From an uncultured Verrucomicrobiales bacterium (lineage in GTDB: Bacteria; Verrucomicrobiota; Verrucomicrobiia; Verrucomicrobiales; DEV007): a stretch of 60,851 nucleotides of DNA. A program made the position numbers and the translations under genes. Location: the NCBI GenBank assembly GCA_937891465.1, contig CALAHF010000227.1, forward strand, positions 1 to 60,851, in the 5' to 3' direction. Position 1 is the first letter of the stretch; each line of letters starts with the position of its first letter. Below are positions 25,246 through 33,891 of this stretch, piece by piece. A model generated the notes under the pieces. That model saw nothing but the letters and a program-made list of their open reading frames with translations. It was not told where the DNA came from and searched no databases.

Positions 25246-27294
25246 TCATGCTTTCGCCTCCTTCTTTTTCGGGACGACTTTCTTCTCGGTTTTTGCCGGA
25301 AAGCAAAGCGCCGCTTCGATAATCAGCGCGAGTGCCATCGTGATCAAAAAGGCGCGCCAAATCTCGCTGGCCAAACTTGAACTGTCGCCGACTTCGTCTT
25401 TAATCTCGCGATAGTTCAAACCGGAGAACAAATTCTCGATTTCGCTGGAGTCGATTTTTCGAATGCTGTCTTCGTCCAAGCTGCGGTTCACCGCGACAAG
25501 CTGTTTGCGAGGCTGATTTTCAAATGCTCCCGCGAGCAATCCTTTTGTCAGCGATGTCTCATCCGGATTCGAAGTTTCACTGATTTCAAAAGCTTTCCAG
25601 CCGGTTTCGTCACCCGCAAAAAGCCCGCCTTCAGCACTGCGCTGCTGGGCTTTAGCGAGCGCTTTTGCCCCCTGATCCAATGCCCGGTGCAACATCACAA
25701 AAAACACAACACCTTCGCGGGCAAGGCTCGAATAGCTCGGCGATGGCAACGTTCCGCAAAAGTAGATTGCACCGCGTGTGTCAGTCGGAACCCGTGTCAT
25801 GATTGGCTCACCCGGCTCAGTTTTCAAAAGCGGCTGACCTTCTTCGCCGACAAATTTTCGCACGCGAAACATGTTCAGCTTCCCAACCGGCAGCGCATCG
25901 CCGTTTTGAGTATTGGCTAACAAATCAGATTCGGTTCGCCACCAACCCACCGGAATTGCATCAGTTGACTCGGGAACCCACTCGCCCCAATTTCCACCCA
26001 TGAAACCACTCGCGCTTGGGCTCGCGTCGGTTGGTAGAAAAATCACGGTTTTGCCCGATTCGACAAATTGCTTCAACTGCACGCCGTCGGGAGTTCCTGG
26101 TTCTGGAATCGCGGTGTGCCAGAGAAGAAGAGCCGTTTCAGTCCACGGAATTTCGGCGATTCGTGAGGGATTGATCACTTCCGCCACGTAATTTCGACCG
26201 GGATCAATTTGCGAAGAAACGGCTGCTCGAATCGGCTCGATGACTTGGGCTTCATCAGAAACGATGACCGTTTTCTGAGACGGCGCTTCATCGAAAACGA
26301 AGTAAAACGAATTGTCGCGCGGGTTTGAATCAGCGGGGACGGAGATTTTTCCCCACCCGCGTTCGGTTGTCGCGCCAATAGGAATTGTGTGGCCTTGCAT
26401 CGCCAAATCGAGACCTTCGATCTTCACAGTACCGGCAGTTCGCACGCCATTGATGACATATTCGATCGGCACATCAATCGGTTTTGGCTCGGCCCCGACG
26501 GGCATGTGGCGGCGCAGATAAATATCCATCTGCAGCTGAGCCTGATCGCCAATTTTCCGACGCTTCACGTTTTCGACGGTCACCGCGATATTATCCGGCG
26601 CGACATCGGGGTAATTCAAAAGATAAAACCGAACCCCTTCGAGCGATGCAAACGCGGCGCGAAGGGAATCCCACCGACCACTCGCCGGGCCCCAATCCTG
26701 AGTTCGTAAATCTGAAGCGAGCCATACATCCGTCCGGCCAGAGCCATTCACCGTGATGTAATCCAGCGCAGTCTGCATCATCCCCGCCACATCAGCAGTC
26801 GCATCCGTCGGCCACGTTGCTGGCAGGTCGTTCAAGTTATCCGCTTCCGCAATTTCGATCGGCCGGTTCTCGACACTTTCGATCAAAACAACCCGAGTTC
26901 GTTTGCCGACTTTTTCGATGAGATCCGAGATTTTCTTCAACGAAGTGGACCGTTTCGATTCACCCGTCAGTAAATTCTGCTGCTCCATCGAAGCGGATCG
27001 ATCCAATAAAACCAGCACCGTATCCGGCGCGCCGCCTGCCGTCAGGGCAACCCATCCCGAAGCCAACGGCCGCGAGATTGCAAAAATCAATGCCAGCAAT
27101 GCCAGCACTCGCATTGCCAAAATCAGAATTTGACGAAGCCGCGCCATTCCCTTCGTCATCCGTTTTGCATCGAGCAAAAACATCATTGCCCCCCATTTTA
27201 CCGTGCGATGACGATGCTGGTTGATCAAATGAATGATCACCGGCAAAATCGCGAGCGGGATGGCCCAGAGTAGGAATGGAGCGAGGAAAGACAC
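25246..27294 (-). CDS. BatA-like vWA membrane protein
   Basis: A 682-residue protein starting at a GTG. The N-terminus (FLAPFLLWAIPLAILPVII, then HLINQHRHRTVKWGAMMFL) is the BatA N-terminal membrane motif of aerotolerance-type operons. A second helix follows at about 58-75. A vWA domain then shows DRSAS as its MIDAS motif. The middle is beta-rich, and one helix lies near the C-terminus before a lysine-rich tail. With MoxR and DUF58 upstream, this is the expected third member of the cluster. It starts 26 bases after the small exported gene. Confidence 0.85.
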   Translation of the reverse strand: MSFLAPFLLWAIPLAILPVIIHLINQHRHRTVKWGAMMFLLDAKRMTKGMARLRQILILAMRVLALLALIFAISRPLASGWVALTAGGAPDTVLVLLDRSASMEQQNLLTGESKRSTSLKKISDLIEKVGKRTRVVLIESVENRPIEIAEADNLNDLPATWPTDATADVAGMMQTALDYITVNGSGRTDVWLASDLRTQDWGPASGRWDSLRAAFASLEGVRFYLLNYPDVAPDNIAVTVENVKRRKIGDQAQLQMDIYLRRHMPVGAEPKPIDVPIEYVINGVRTAGTVKIEGLDLAMQGHTIPIGATTERGWGKISVPADSNPRDNSFYFVFDEAPSQKTVIVSDEAQVIEPIRAAVSSQIDPGRNYVAEVINPSRIAEIPWTETALLLWHTAIPEPGTPDGVQLKQFVESGKTVIFLPTDASPSASGFMGGNWGEWVPESTDAIPVGWWRTESDLLANTQNGDALPVGKLNMFRVRKFVGEEGQPLLKTEPGEPIMTRVPTDTRGAIYFCGTLPSPSYSSLAREGVVFFVMLHRALDQGAKALAKAQQRSAEGGLFAGDETGWKAFEISETSNPDETSLTKGLLAGAFENQPRKQLVAVNRSLDEDSIRKIDSSEIENLFSGLNYREIKDEVGDSSSLASEIWRAFLITMALALIIEAALCFPAKTEKKVVPKKKEAKA

Positions 27295-27320
27295 TTTTTG
27301 GAGTGATTAGTGGATGGTGA

Positions 27321-27767
27321 TTAGTTTTTAGACTTGGCTAGTTTTGGATGACAACTAAGAGGAACGACAATGTCTCTTCTAATGCCGTCAGAAATCAGAA
27401 TGTATGAAGAATTCACCCACTTTTTATAAATTATGAAATCAACTACCAGTGCGTCTCTGTCTTTCGTTGGCTTCGCAAGATTCATGTAGTTGAGACTGTT
27501 CTGAGATCCAATCGTGTGCTTTTTGATATCTACACTTTCGGCATAAGAACGGAAAGTCATCCGAACCGAAGGCCCTTTTGATTTTTTCCAGACAGCAGTT
27601 GCCGAGTAATGATCACCTTCATCGACGGCCGTAATCTTAACCCTTTCGTTTTTTTCAGGATCGATCCAAATCACTGCGGGTGCGCCCTGAGCCGATGCTC
27701 CAGCGATGAACCCCGCTATTGCAAGAATCTGAAAACCGAAAACTGAAAACTGAAAACTTTTTCCCAT
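27321..27767 (-). CDS. Small exported protein with a heptamer repeat in its signal sequence
   Basis: A 148-residue protein beginning at the ATG that shares its A with the DUF58 stop (TGATG). The signal peptide (MGKSFQFSVFGFQILAIAGF, then an ASA-type cleavage region) is encoded partly by four tandem 7-base units. The mature part is beta-rich (IWIDPEKNERVKITAVDEGD) with no family recognised. It is coupled to DUF58 and precedes the BatA-like gene by 26 bases. The presence of a 7-base array near the start means unit loss or gain would shift the frame. Confidence 0.65.
   Translation of the reverse strand: MGKSFQFSVFGFQILAIAGFIAGASAQGAPAVIWIDPEKNERVKITAVDEGDHYSATAVWKKSKGPSVRMTFRSYAESVDIKKHTIGSQNSLNYMNLAKPTKDRDALVVDFIIYKKWVNSSYILISDGIRRDIVVPLSCHPKLAKSKN
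27731..27758. repeat. Heptanucleotide tandem repeat in a coding start
   Basis: Four consecutive 7-base units, GAAAACC then GAAAACT three times, lie within codons 3-13 of the small exported gene (read on the other strand as TTTTCAG-type units). Seven is not a multiple of three. Confidence 0.85.
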
Positions 27768-28684
27768 CACTTTTTCGTCTTCGGAGTTCTCCCGAGTAAA
27801 AACCGAGCCAGCGTGTTGTCGTAAGCGTCACTCAACTTCGTCCGGTGATAATCGATTCCGGTGTCACGGACGAGGGTATCGACCTGGCCGAGGTAGTTTT
27901 GAACGGCTTTTCGATACTGATTTGCGATCAGTGTTGGGTCAGCCAGAATTGGCGAGCCACCTTCCAAATCCATGAATCGAGTCGGGCGATCAAAATCAAA
28001 ATCGATCTCGTTTTGGTCGAGAAGGTGAAAAAGCGTCACATCGTGTTTTCGAAATCGAAGGTGCTGAAAACCTTCGCGCAGCGATTCCGGATCAGTGAAC
28101 ATATCGGAAATGATGACCACGAGCGCGCGTTGCGAAATTTGCTCGGCAGCATCGTGAAGCGCAGTCGCGAGACCAGTTTCGCCGACGGCTTGCATCTCCG
28201 CTATTTTATCGAGAACCACGCCAAGATGAAGCGCTCCTCGTTTCGCTGGAATCTCGCTTTTGAATTCGGTGCCTGCGCATGAAAGACTAACGGCATCGCC
28301 CTGATGCGCCGCCAAATATGCCAGCGTGCCGGCCAATTTCCGGGCGTAATCGAGTTTTGTGTTCGTTTCGCTTCCATCCGCCCCGAAATTCATCGAGCCT
28401 GACGTATCAACGATGAGGCAAAGCCGGAGGTTGGTATCCGCTTCAAATTCCTTGATGTAATAGCGATCGGATCGCCCCCAGGCTCGCCAATCGAGACGGC
28501 GAATATCATCACCGGGGACATATTTTCGATACTCCGCGAACTCCAACGACGAACCACGAATCGGCGAACGGTGTCGACCGGAGACAGCTCCCAGCATGGG
28601 ATGCCGTGCGTGCATCGGAAGGCCCATGAGTCGTCCGACGACTTTGGGATCGATGAAATCGCGTTTGGAGTTTGGTTCGGACAT
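27767..28684 (-). CDS. DUF58-domain protein
   Basis: A 305-residue soluble protein of the DUF58/vWA-like family that regularly follows MoxR. The hallmark segment SLEFAEYRKYVPGDDIRRLD, then WRAWGRSDRYYIKEFE, lies at about residues 46-80, followed by a vWA-type start LIVDTSGSM and a FTDPESL segment later. No membrane helix is seen, as in the short planctomycete-type forms. It likely works with the MoxR ATPase encoded just upstream; an 89-base gap with repeat copy 6 separates them. Confidence 0.9.
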   Translation of the reverse strand: MSEPNSKRDFIDPKVVGRLMGLPMHARHPMLGAVSGRHRSPIRGSSLEFAEYRKYVPGDDIRRLDWRAWGRSDRYYIKEFEADTNLRLCLIVDTSGSMNFGADGSETNTKLDYARKLAGTLAYLAAHQGDAVSLSCAGTEFKSEIPAKRGALHLGVVLDKIAEMQAVGETGLATALHDAAEQISQRALVVIISDMFTDPESLREGFQHLRFRKHDVTLFHLLDQNEIDFDFDRPTRFMDLEGGSPILADPTLIANQYRKAVQNYLGQVDTLVRDTGIDYHRTKLSDAYDNTLARFLLGRTPKTKK

Positions 28685-28705
28685 GAAGATAGATTTTTCT
28701 ATAAA

Positions 28706-28750
28706 ACGATCGAACAGGGTCTGTTCATCGATCGAACCCTATTGAAACGA
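28706..28750. repeat. Dispersed palindromic repeat, copy 6
   Basis: ACGATCGAACAGGGTCTGTTC with right arm GATCGAACCCTATTG (about four mismatches to a perfect hairpin). It sits between the moxR and DUF58 genes. Confidence 0.75.
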
Positions 28751-28773
28751 ATTGGATCAAAAAACGCGTGAAA

Positions 28774-29796
28774 TTACCCCTGAGCATTCAATCCATCGAT
28801 CAGACGGGAAACGACGTCTGAACTGGCGATCCCCTCGGACTCAGCGGTGAAAGTCGTGATGACACGGTGCCGCAGAACCGGCTCGGCCACGGCGGCCAAA
28901 TCTTCTTCGCGGACCATGTAACTGCCATGCAGTGCGGCGCGAGCGCGGGCTCCGAGAATGAGATATTGAACGGCACGAGGACCTGCTCCCCAGCCAACGA
29001 GCGGCTCCATCCAATCGGGTGATTCTTCGGTGCCTGGGCGGGTCTGGCGAACGAGATCAACTGCGTAATGATAAATATGATCCGGCACCGGCATGCGGCG
29101 AACAAGCTCTTGATAAAAAATAACCTGCTCACCGGAAAGGATATGATTCAGCTCGGGAATTTTCGCGCCGGTCGTGGTCCGAGCGATTTGAATTTCCTCA
29201 TCACGAGTCGGATAATCAACGCCGATCATAAACATGAAACGGTCAAGCTGGGCTTCGGGAAGCGGGTAGGTTCCCTCCTGCTCGATTGGGTTTTGCGTCG
29301 CCAATACGAAGAACGGCTGCTCCAATTCGTGGCTGTGGCCGGCAATTGTCACGCGGTGCTCCTGCATCGCCTCAAGCATAGCTGCCTGAGTTTTTGAAGG
29401 CGCCCGGTTGACCTCATCGGCCAGCACGATGTTTGCAAAAACAGGGCCTTTTTGAAATTCAAATTTCCGCTTTCCGTCTTCGCCTTCCTGCAGAATTTCC
29501 GTTCCGGTAATATCCATCGGCATCAAGTCCGGTGTGAACTGAATGCGGCTGAACGAGAGCGACATCGTTTCGGCAAGTCGGGAAACGAGCAATGTTTTCG
29601 CCAACCCGGGAACACCCATCAGTAAGCCATGGCCGCGGGCGAAAAGACAGATTGCGAGTTGTTCGATGACCAATTCCTGACCGACAATGACTTTTGCAAG
29701 TTCGGTTCGGAGCTGATCGTAGGCGCCGCGAAGCTGATCGATAGCGGCGACGTCGTCGGATTGGAGTGCGGCCTGAGGGACTTGTTCTGCTGACAT
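28774..29796 (-). CDS. MoxR-family AAA+ ATPase, first gene of the large operon
   Basis: A 340-residue AAA+ ATPase. Walker A is GVPGLAKT at residues 61-68. Walker B is [14 protein letters not shown], with the MoxR signature [19 protein letters not shown], and the lid has WGAGPRA. It heads a run of minus-strand genes down to 12402, including DUF58 and two vWA proteins, the standard setting for MoxR. Expected role: ATP-driven maturation or insertion of a metal cofactor or assembly of a complex in the envelope. The ATG at 29796 gives the usual short N-terminus. Confidence 0.92.
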   Translation of the reverse strand: MSAEQVPQAALQSDDVAAIDQLRGAYDQLRTELAKVIVGQELVIEQLAICLFARGHGLLMGVPGLAKTLLVSRLAETMSLSFSRIQFTPDLMPMDITGTEILQEGEDGKRKFEFQKGPVFANIVLADEVNRAPSKTQAAMLEAMQEHRVTIAGHSHELEQPFFVLATQNPIEQEGTYPLPEAQLDRFMFMIGVDYPTRDEEIQIARTTTGAKIPELNHILSGEQVIFYQELVRRMPVPDHIYHYAVDLVRQTRPGTEESPDWMEPLVGWGAGPRAVQYLILGARARAALHGSYMVREEDLAAVAEPVLRHRVITTFTAESEGIASSDVVSRLIDGLNAQG

Positions 29797-29906
29797 ATGA
29801 TAAAGTTACGTTCCAAATTCGCCATTCTTAGCGCGAATCGAGGCTACTAGAACAGAAAACGCCGAATCTAACAATCCCGTAAATTGTAAAAAGGGTGTCA
29901 GCATCT

Positions 29907-30707
29907 TTAGCTCGATTTCGAACGAGAGGTGATTGCCATGAAAAATGCGACGATTCCGGAGAAAACGATGAATCCAAAAGTCGCGGTGGAGAGAAGTAAG
30001 AAACGACTCAGGAGTTGAGCTATTTCGCTCGGATCGATTCCACTGGAATCAATTCCAGATGTCATGCCTGCGATTGCTGAATTGCCTCGGCCTAGTTGGC
30101 TCAGGCAAATTCCAACAAGAAAGAGCCCGAGAAATACGACGCCCACTTTTTTAGCGGCTGATGTTTTTTGAATTAATCGTTCTCCACGCAAAACAAGTAC
30201 CGAAGCGGCAACGAGGGAAAAAGCTGCAATTACTCCCGAAATGGTAGCTCCTTGCATTGCTGGGAATCCTTCTGTCAGAGCCCAACCCAACTCAGCGGGA
30301 TCACCGCCGCTACTATTGGCCAGTGCTGAAAAAGCTTTGACGAGCCCGGTTGTTAGCCACCAATTGAGAAGACCGAAAATGACAATTCCCAGAGTCGCGA
30401 TTGCTAAGAGTAGCTTTTCCAGGCCAGAAAACGTCTTTTTTCCGAGAAAAATCGAAGCCAGCGCCACAAAGCAGCCCGACGCAAAAAGTATCACACCTCC
30501 AGCAAAATACCGATTATCGCGATGAGCATTGGTGATATCGATCATTTCATCCTTTGCGGCCTCAACCATAACCGTTTCAGACATCCCCGGATCGAGAGTC
30601 GCATAAATTGGATAAACAACAGGACTGTTCGCCGCCGTATAATATTGCAGACAAAGAACGGCTCCGACAAGAGTTACGATGGAACCAATGAGCGGGAGCA
30701 ATTTCAT
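29907..30707 (-). CDS. Multi-pass membrane protein of unknown function
   Basis: A 266-residue membrane protein with about six hydrophobic segments, for example MKLLPLIGSIVTLVGAVLCL, AGGVILFASGCFVALASIFL, LLLAIATLGIVIFGLL, and FGFIVFSGIVAFFMAI near the end. No family is recognised. The ATG at 30707 gives a direct membrane start; the upstream TTG at 30728 is less likely. It is divergent from mutL with a ~155-base gap and lies 110 bases upstream of the MoxR operon on the same strand. Confidence 0.7.
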   Translation of the reverse strand: MKLLPLIGSIVTLVGAVLCLQYYTAANSPVVYPIYATLDPGMSETVMVEAAKDEMIDITNAHRDNRYFAGGVILFASGCFVALASIFLGKKTFSGLEKLLLAIATLGIVIFGLLNWWLTTGLVKAFSALANSSGGDPAELGWALTEGFPAMQGATISGVIAAFSLVAASVLVLRGERLIQKTSAAKKVGVVFLGLFLVGICLSQLGRGNSAIAGMTSGIDSSGIDPSEIAQLLSRFLLLSTATFGFIVFSGIVAFFMAITSRSKSS

Positions 30708-30862
30708 ATTTTGCTGAAAGGTAATCAACTCGAAGAATAGATGTCGATGCTGAATTCAGTCCGTTTATCGGATGCGACGGCACCTTTAAAAAAATTCCTC
30801 ATCTCATTCGAAGCCTCGTTTTTCAATTTTACATCGCCCCTCCCCTCGCTACCCGTATTGGT

Positions 30863-32779
30863 ATGGGAAAAATTCGTCTGCTCTCCGATGCCCTCGCCAG
30901 TCAAGTCGCGGCCGGTGAGGTCGTGGAGCGCCCCGCTTCTGTGGTCAAGGAACTGGTCGAAAACTCGATCGATGCCGGAGCGAAAAATATCGAAATTCTG
31001 ACCCAGCGCGGCGGCATTGCCCTGATCCGCGTTGTCGATGACGGGAGTGGCATGAATCGCGATGATGCCCTGATGTGTCTGGAAAGGCACGCCACTTCGA
31101 AGATTCGGACCAAGGAAGATCTCGCCGCGATTCACACGTTGGGCTTTCGCGGGGAAGCGATGCCGTCGATTGCGTCGGTCGCAAAATTTCGCCTGACGAC
31201 TCGCGAACCGGAAGCGCTCAGCGGGACGGAAATCATCGTAAACGGCGGAAAAATGGTGTCGGTGAAAGATTGCGGTGAACCTCCGGGAACGCAGATCGAA
31301 GTGCGCTCGCTGTTTTTTAATATCCCCGCTCGCCGAAAATTTCTCCGCACGGAAAATACCGAATTTTCCCACCTTGAAACGACGGTAAGGACGCAGGCGA
31401 TTGCTCATCCTGACATTCGGTTCACCTTGGTGCGCAATGACCGGATTTCCTTCCAGCTTCCCGCCACCAACGATCAGCGTGAACGCATCGCCGGTCTCGC
31501 CGGTCGCGATTTAGCCAGCCGGTTGTTGGAAATCAAAGAACAAACCCATCACGGCGTGACCGTGTGGGGTTACATCGGGCCTCCGGGGATGGGGCAGAGC
31601 GATCGCCGCAAGCAACAAATTTTCCTGAATGGACGCCCCGTCGAAGCCGCCATGCTTACCTACGCCTTGCGCGAGGGCTATCACACGGCCCTGATGAAAG
31701 GTCAGTTTCCTGTGACGTTTTTGTTCATGATGACGGATCCCGCTGCCGTTGACGTGAATGTTCATCCCGCGAAAAAAGAAGTCCGCTTTCACGATGGAAA
31801 CGGAGTCCGTGACGCCGTGATCGCCGCCGTCCAAGACACCTTGCAAGGATCGATGAAACGCCCCGTTTCCGGCGTTGGCCTGACCGGAATGGACAAGCCC
31901 GAAGCCCAGGTTCCCACTGCGAAACAAGATGAATTGATCCCCGTTCAGGAACAGCAATCGATCCGCCATAATTGGGCCGGTTTTGCTCCCGTTCGGCAGG
32001 AAGGCGAACGCCACACCGCGCCTCCACGAACCGACGCTGGAGAGAAGGAGTCAGGAGTTGGAAGTCAGGAGTCGGAATCCGGGCCAAGCGAAACTGCGCC
32101 GGAATCTGGGAAATCATCGGAATCTATTCAATCGACCGGATCACCGGAATCGCCTATTTTAAAGGCGCAAAATGACGACGATCTTCCGCCGATGCGGGCT
32201 GCCGATTACCGGCTGATGGGCGTGATAGGGAAGCTCTACGTTTTGCTGGAGCACAAAGAAGGCCTTGTGCTGATGGATCAGCACGCGGCTCACGAACGGG
32301 TTTTGTTTGAAGAAATGCGACGTCGCATGGAAACCGGCGGGGTTCCTTCGCAGGGGCTGTTGGTTCCGCTGATGGTTGAGCTTGCGCCCAAAGATTACGA
32401 TTTGGTTTCGCAGAATGTCGAGACGCTCACCAAACTGGGGATCGCGGCAGAACCTTTTGGTGGCAACACCCTGAAAATCGACAGCTTGCCGACCTTTCTA
32501 AAAAGCGACGATCCTGAATCATTTTTGCAGGATGTGATCGATGAAATTCGCAAAGATTCCGATCGCATGTCCAAAATGCGCCTCGGCGAAGACATGGTCG
32601 CCACGACCGTGTGTCGTCATGCCGTGAAAGCGAACGACCCGCTCCACGACGCCGAATTGGTCAAGTTGCTGGCAGATTTACTCGAATGCGAAATGGCCTA
32701 CTGCTGCCCTCATGGTCGCCCGACGTTGATCCAGATTTCGTATGCGGAACTGGATAAGAAATTCGGGCGGAAGGTTTGA
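30863..32779 (+). CDS. mutL: DNA mismatch repair protein MutL
   Basis: A 638-residue MutL. The N-terminal GHKL ATPase domain shows VAAGEVVERPASVVKELVEN, DDGSGMNRDD, RHATSKI, TLGFRGEAMPSIASV and the DVNVHPAKKEVRF element before residue 320. A Ser/Glu-rich linker (about 370-435) holds a short tandem repeat. The C-terminal dimerisation domain has DQHAAHERVLFEE, the DQHA(x)2E(x)4E endonuclease motif, followed by TVCRHAVKAND and CPHGRPT. This is therefore a nicking-type MutL, as expected outside the enterics, and it couples MutS mismatch recognition to strand incision. No mutS is in the window. Confidence 0.95.
   Translation: MGKIRLLSDALASQVAAGEVVERPASVVKELVENSIDAGAKNIEILTQRGGIALIRVVDDGSGMNRDDALMCLERHATSKIRTKEDLAAIHTLGFRGEAMPSIASVAKFRLTTREPEALSGTEIIVNGGKMVSVKDCGEPPGTQIEVRSLFFNIPARRKFLRTENTEFSHLETTVRTQAIAHPDIRFTLVRNDRISFQLPATNDQRERIAGLAGRDLASRLLEIKEQTHHGVTVWGYIGPPGMGQSDRRKQQIFLNGRPVEAAMLTYALREGYHTALMKGQFPVTFLFMMTDPAAVDVNVHPAKKEVRFHDGNGVRDAVIAAVQDTLQGSMKRPVSGVGLTGMDKPEAQVPTAKQDELIPVQEQQSIRHNWAGFAPVRQEGERHTAPPRTDAGEKESGVGSQESESGPSETAPESGKSSESIQSTGSPESPILKAQNDDDLPPMRAADYRLMGVIGKLYVLLEHKEGLVLMDQHAAHERVLFEEMRRRMETGGVPSQGLLVPLMVELAPKDYDLVSQNVETLTKLGIAAEPFGGNTLKIDSLPTFLKSDDPESFLQDVIDEIRKDSDRMSKMRLGEDMVATTVCRHAVKANDPLHDAELVKLLADLLECEMAYCCPHGRPTLIQISYAELDKKFGRKV
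32050..32077. repeat. Heptanucleotide tandem repeat within mutL
   Basis: Four 7-base units, GTCAGGA, GTTGGAA, GTCAGGA, GTCGGAA, forming two copies of a 14-base unit in the region encoding the MutL linker. Changes of one 7-base unit would shift the frame. Confidence 0.75.
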
Positions 32780-32949
32780 GTGTGGTTCCCGTTTATTTTT
32801 CGAGAGATTTCGGGTAAAATAGATCAATGATCGCTCTGGCTAATTTTTTAACGCCTCACCACATTGGTGATCAGGAATTTTATTTAAAATGCGATCTGAT
32901 TTTAACGATTTTGAGTCGATTTAAGAAACGATTTTAGCAAAATTTTATC

Positions 32950-33249
32950 ATGACCACTGAGGAGATTCAGCAATACGTCGACGCAGCTATCAGCTCAAAT
33001 TTTGAAGGTTTCACCTCGGAATCGGGAGAGATGATGACAAGCACTGAAGGGGACGGTCGATTCATGGGAAAGGTAATTGCCACTCTGTATACCGGGCTTC
33101 CCGGAGAAAGGCAGCTATATCTGGCTATCGGTGAGACCGAGCTAAAAGCGCAGATCGTAAAATTCGGAAAAGCGGAGTGCCTGAAGCCCCAAAAAGACGA
33201 CCTCGATGCAATACTTCTCAAGGAGCTGGGGATTGCAAAGGAAGAGTGA
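32950..33249 (+). CDS. Small hypothetical protein
   Basis: A 99-residue acidic protein (MTTEEIQQYVDAAISSNF start, ending LLKELGIAKEE). No signal peptide, helix or known motif is seen. A 170-base gap separates it from mutL; it is followed by a PQQ-gene relic. It reads as a real short protein by composition, with modest confidence. Confidence 0.5.
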   Translation: MTTEEIQQYVDAAISSNFEGFTSESGEMMTSTEGDGRFMGKVIATLYTGLPGERQLYLAIGETELKAQIVKFGKAECLKPQKDDLDAILLKELGIAKEE

Positions 33250-33256
33250 GCCCCCC

Positions 33257-33295
33257 TGGCAGATCGACATTCCGGTTCAGGGAAGTAGATCACTG
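33257..33295 (+). pseudogene. Short relic of a PQQ-propeller gene
   Basis: About 39 bases here match the region near 38.14 kb of the intact propeller gene, with roughly 32 identities, and would encode WQIDIPVQGSRSL against WEIDLPVQGSSSP. No frame extends beyond it. Confidence 0.55.
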
Positions 33296-33366
33296 ATCAA
33301 TCGGCTCGAAGGAAAATCGAAACAATATTTCCAAATTTCCGGTAAAAATGCGGAGGTAGTTTGAAT

Positions 33367-33891
33367 ATGAATCCCGAATCAGATTTCGTCCGACTGTGGA
33401 CCTGTCATCAGGCGGAGGTGGAGCGCTATGTCTTTTCAATGATTCCCCGCCGTGTCGATGCAGCTGAGGTGTTGCAGAACGTCTCCGTTTTGCTTTGGAA
33501 AAAATGGGACAAATACGACCCTGAACGACCGTTTGTGCCGTGGGCGATCCGGTTCGCGTATTTGGAGATTTTAAAATGGCGGCAGAAGCTTGCGCGTGAA
33601 AAGCTGGTCTTTTCGGATTCGTTGCTTGAGCAATTGCACACGCGTCATGACGAGGAAATGCCACTGATGGAAGCGCGGCAAAATGCGCTGACGGGTTGTA
33701 TGAAATTGTTGACCGATCAGCAGCGAAAATGGGTTGAACTTCGGTATGGACGTCATGGTGCGGTGAAACGGGAGGCAGAAGAATCGGGAATCAGCATGCA
33801 TAAAATTTACTACGCTCTGGAAAAAATCCGCGACCAACTTCAGTTGTGTATCGAACACCGTTTGCAAAAGGAGGGCTGGAGCGATGCCTGA
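33367..33891 (+). CDS. ECF sigma factor, Rhodopirellula/Verrucomicrobium type
   Basis: A 174-residue sigma-70 family factor. Region 2 reads DAAEVLQNVSVLLWKKWDKYD then PFVPWAIRFAYLEILKWR. Region 4 is LTDQQRKWVELRYGRHGAV then SMHKIYYALEKIRDQL. The pattern, with a short region 4 helix and no DNA-binding signature of the RpoE type, matches the subfamily found in planctomycetes and verrucomicrobia. It overlaps the FecR-like gene by eight bases, so the pair is co-translated, and the FecR-like membrane protein probably controls it. The ATG at 33367 is preferred over the TTG at 33361. Confidence 0.9.
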   Translation: MNPESDFVRLWTCHQAEVERYVFSMIPRRVDAAEVLQNVSVLLWKKWDKYDPERPFVPWAIRFAYLEILKWRQKLAREKLVFSDSLLEQLHTRHDEEMPLMEARQNALTGCMKLLTDQQRKWVELRYGRHGAVKREAEESGISMHKIYYALEKIRDQLQLCIEHRLQKEGWSDA

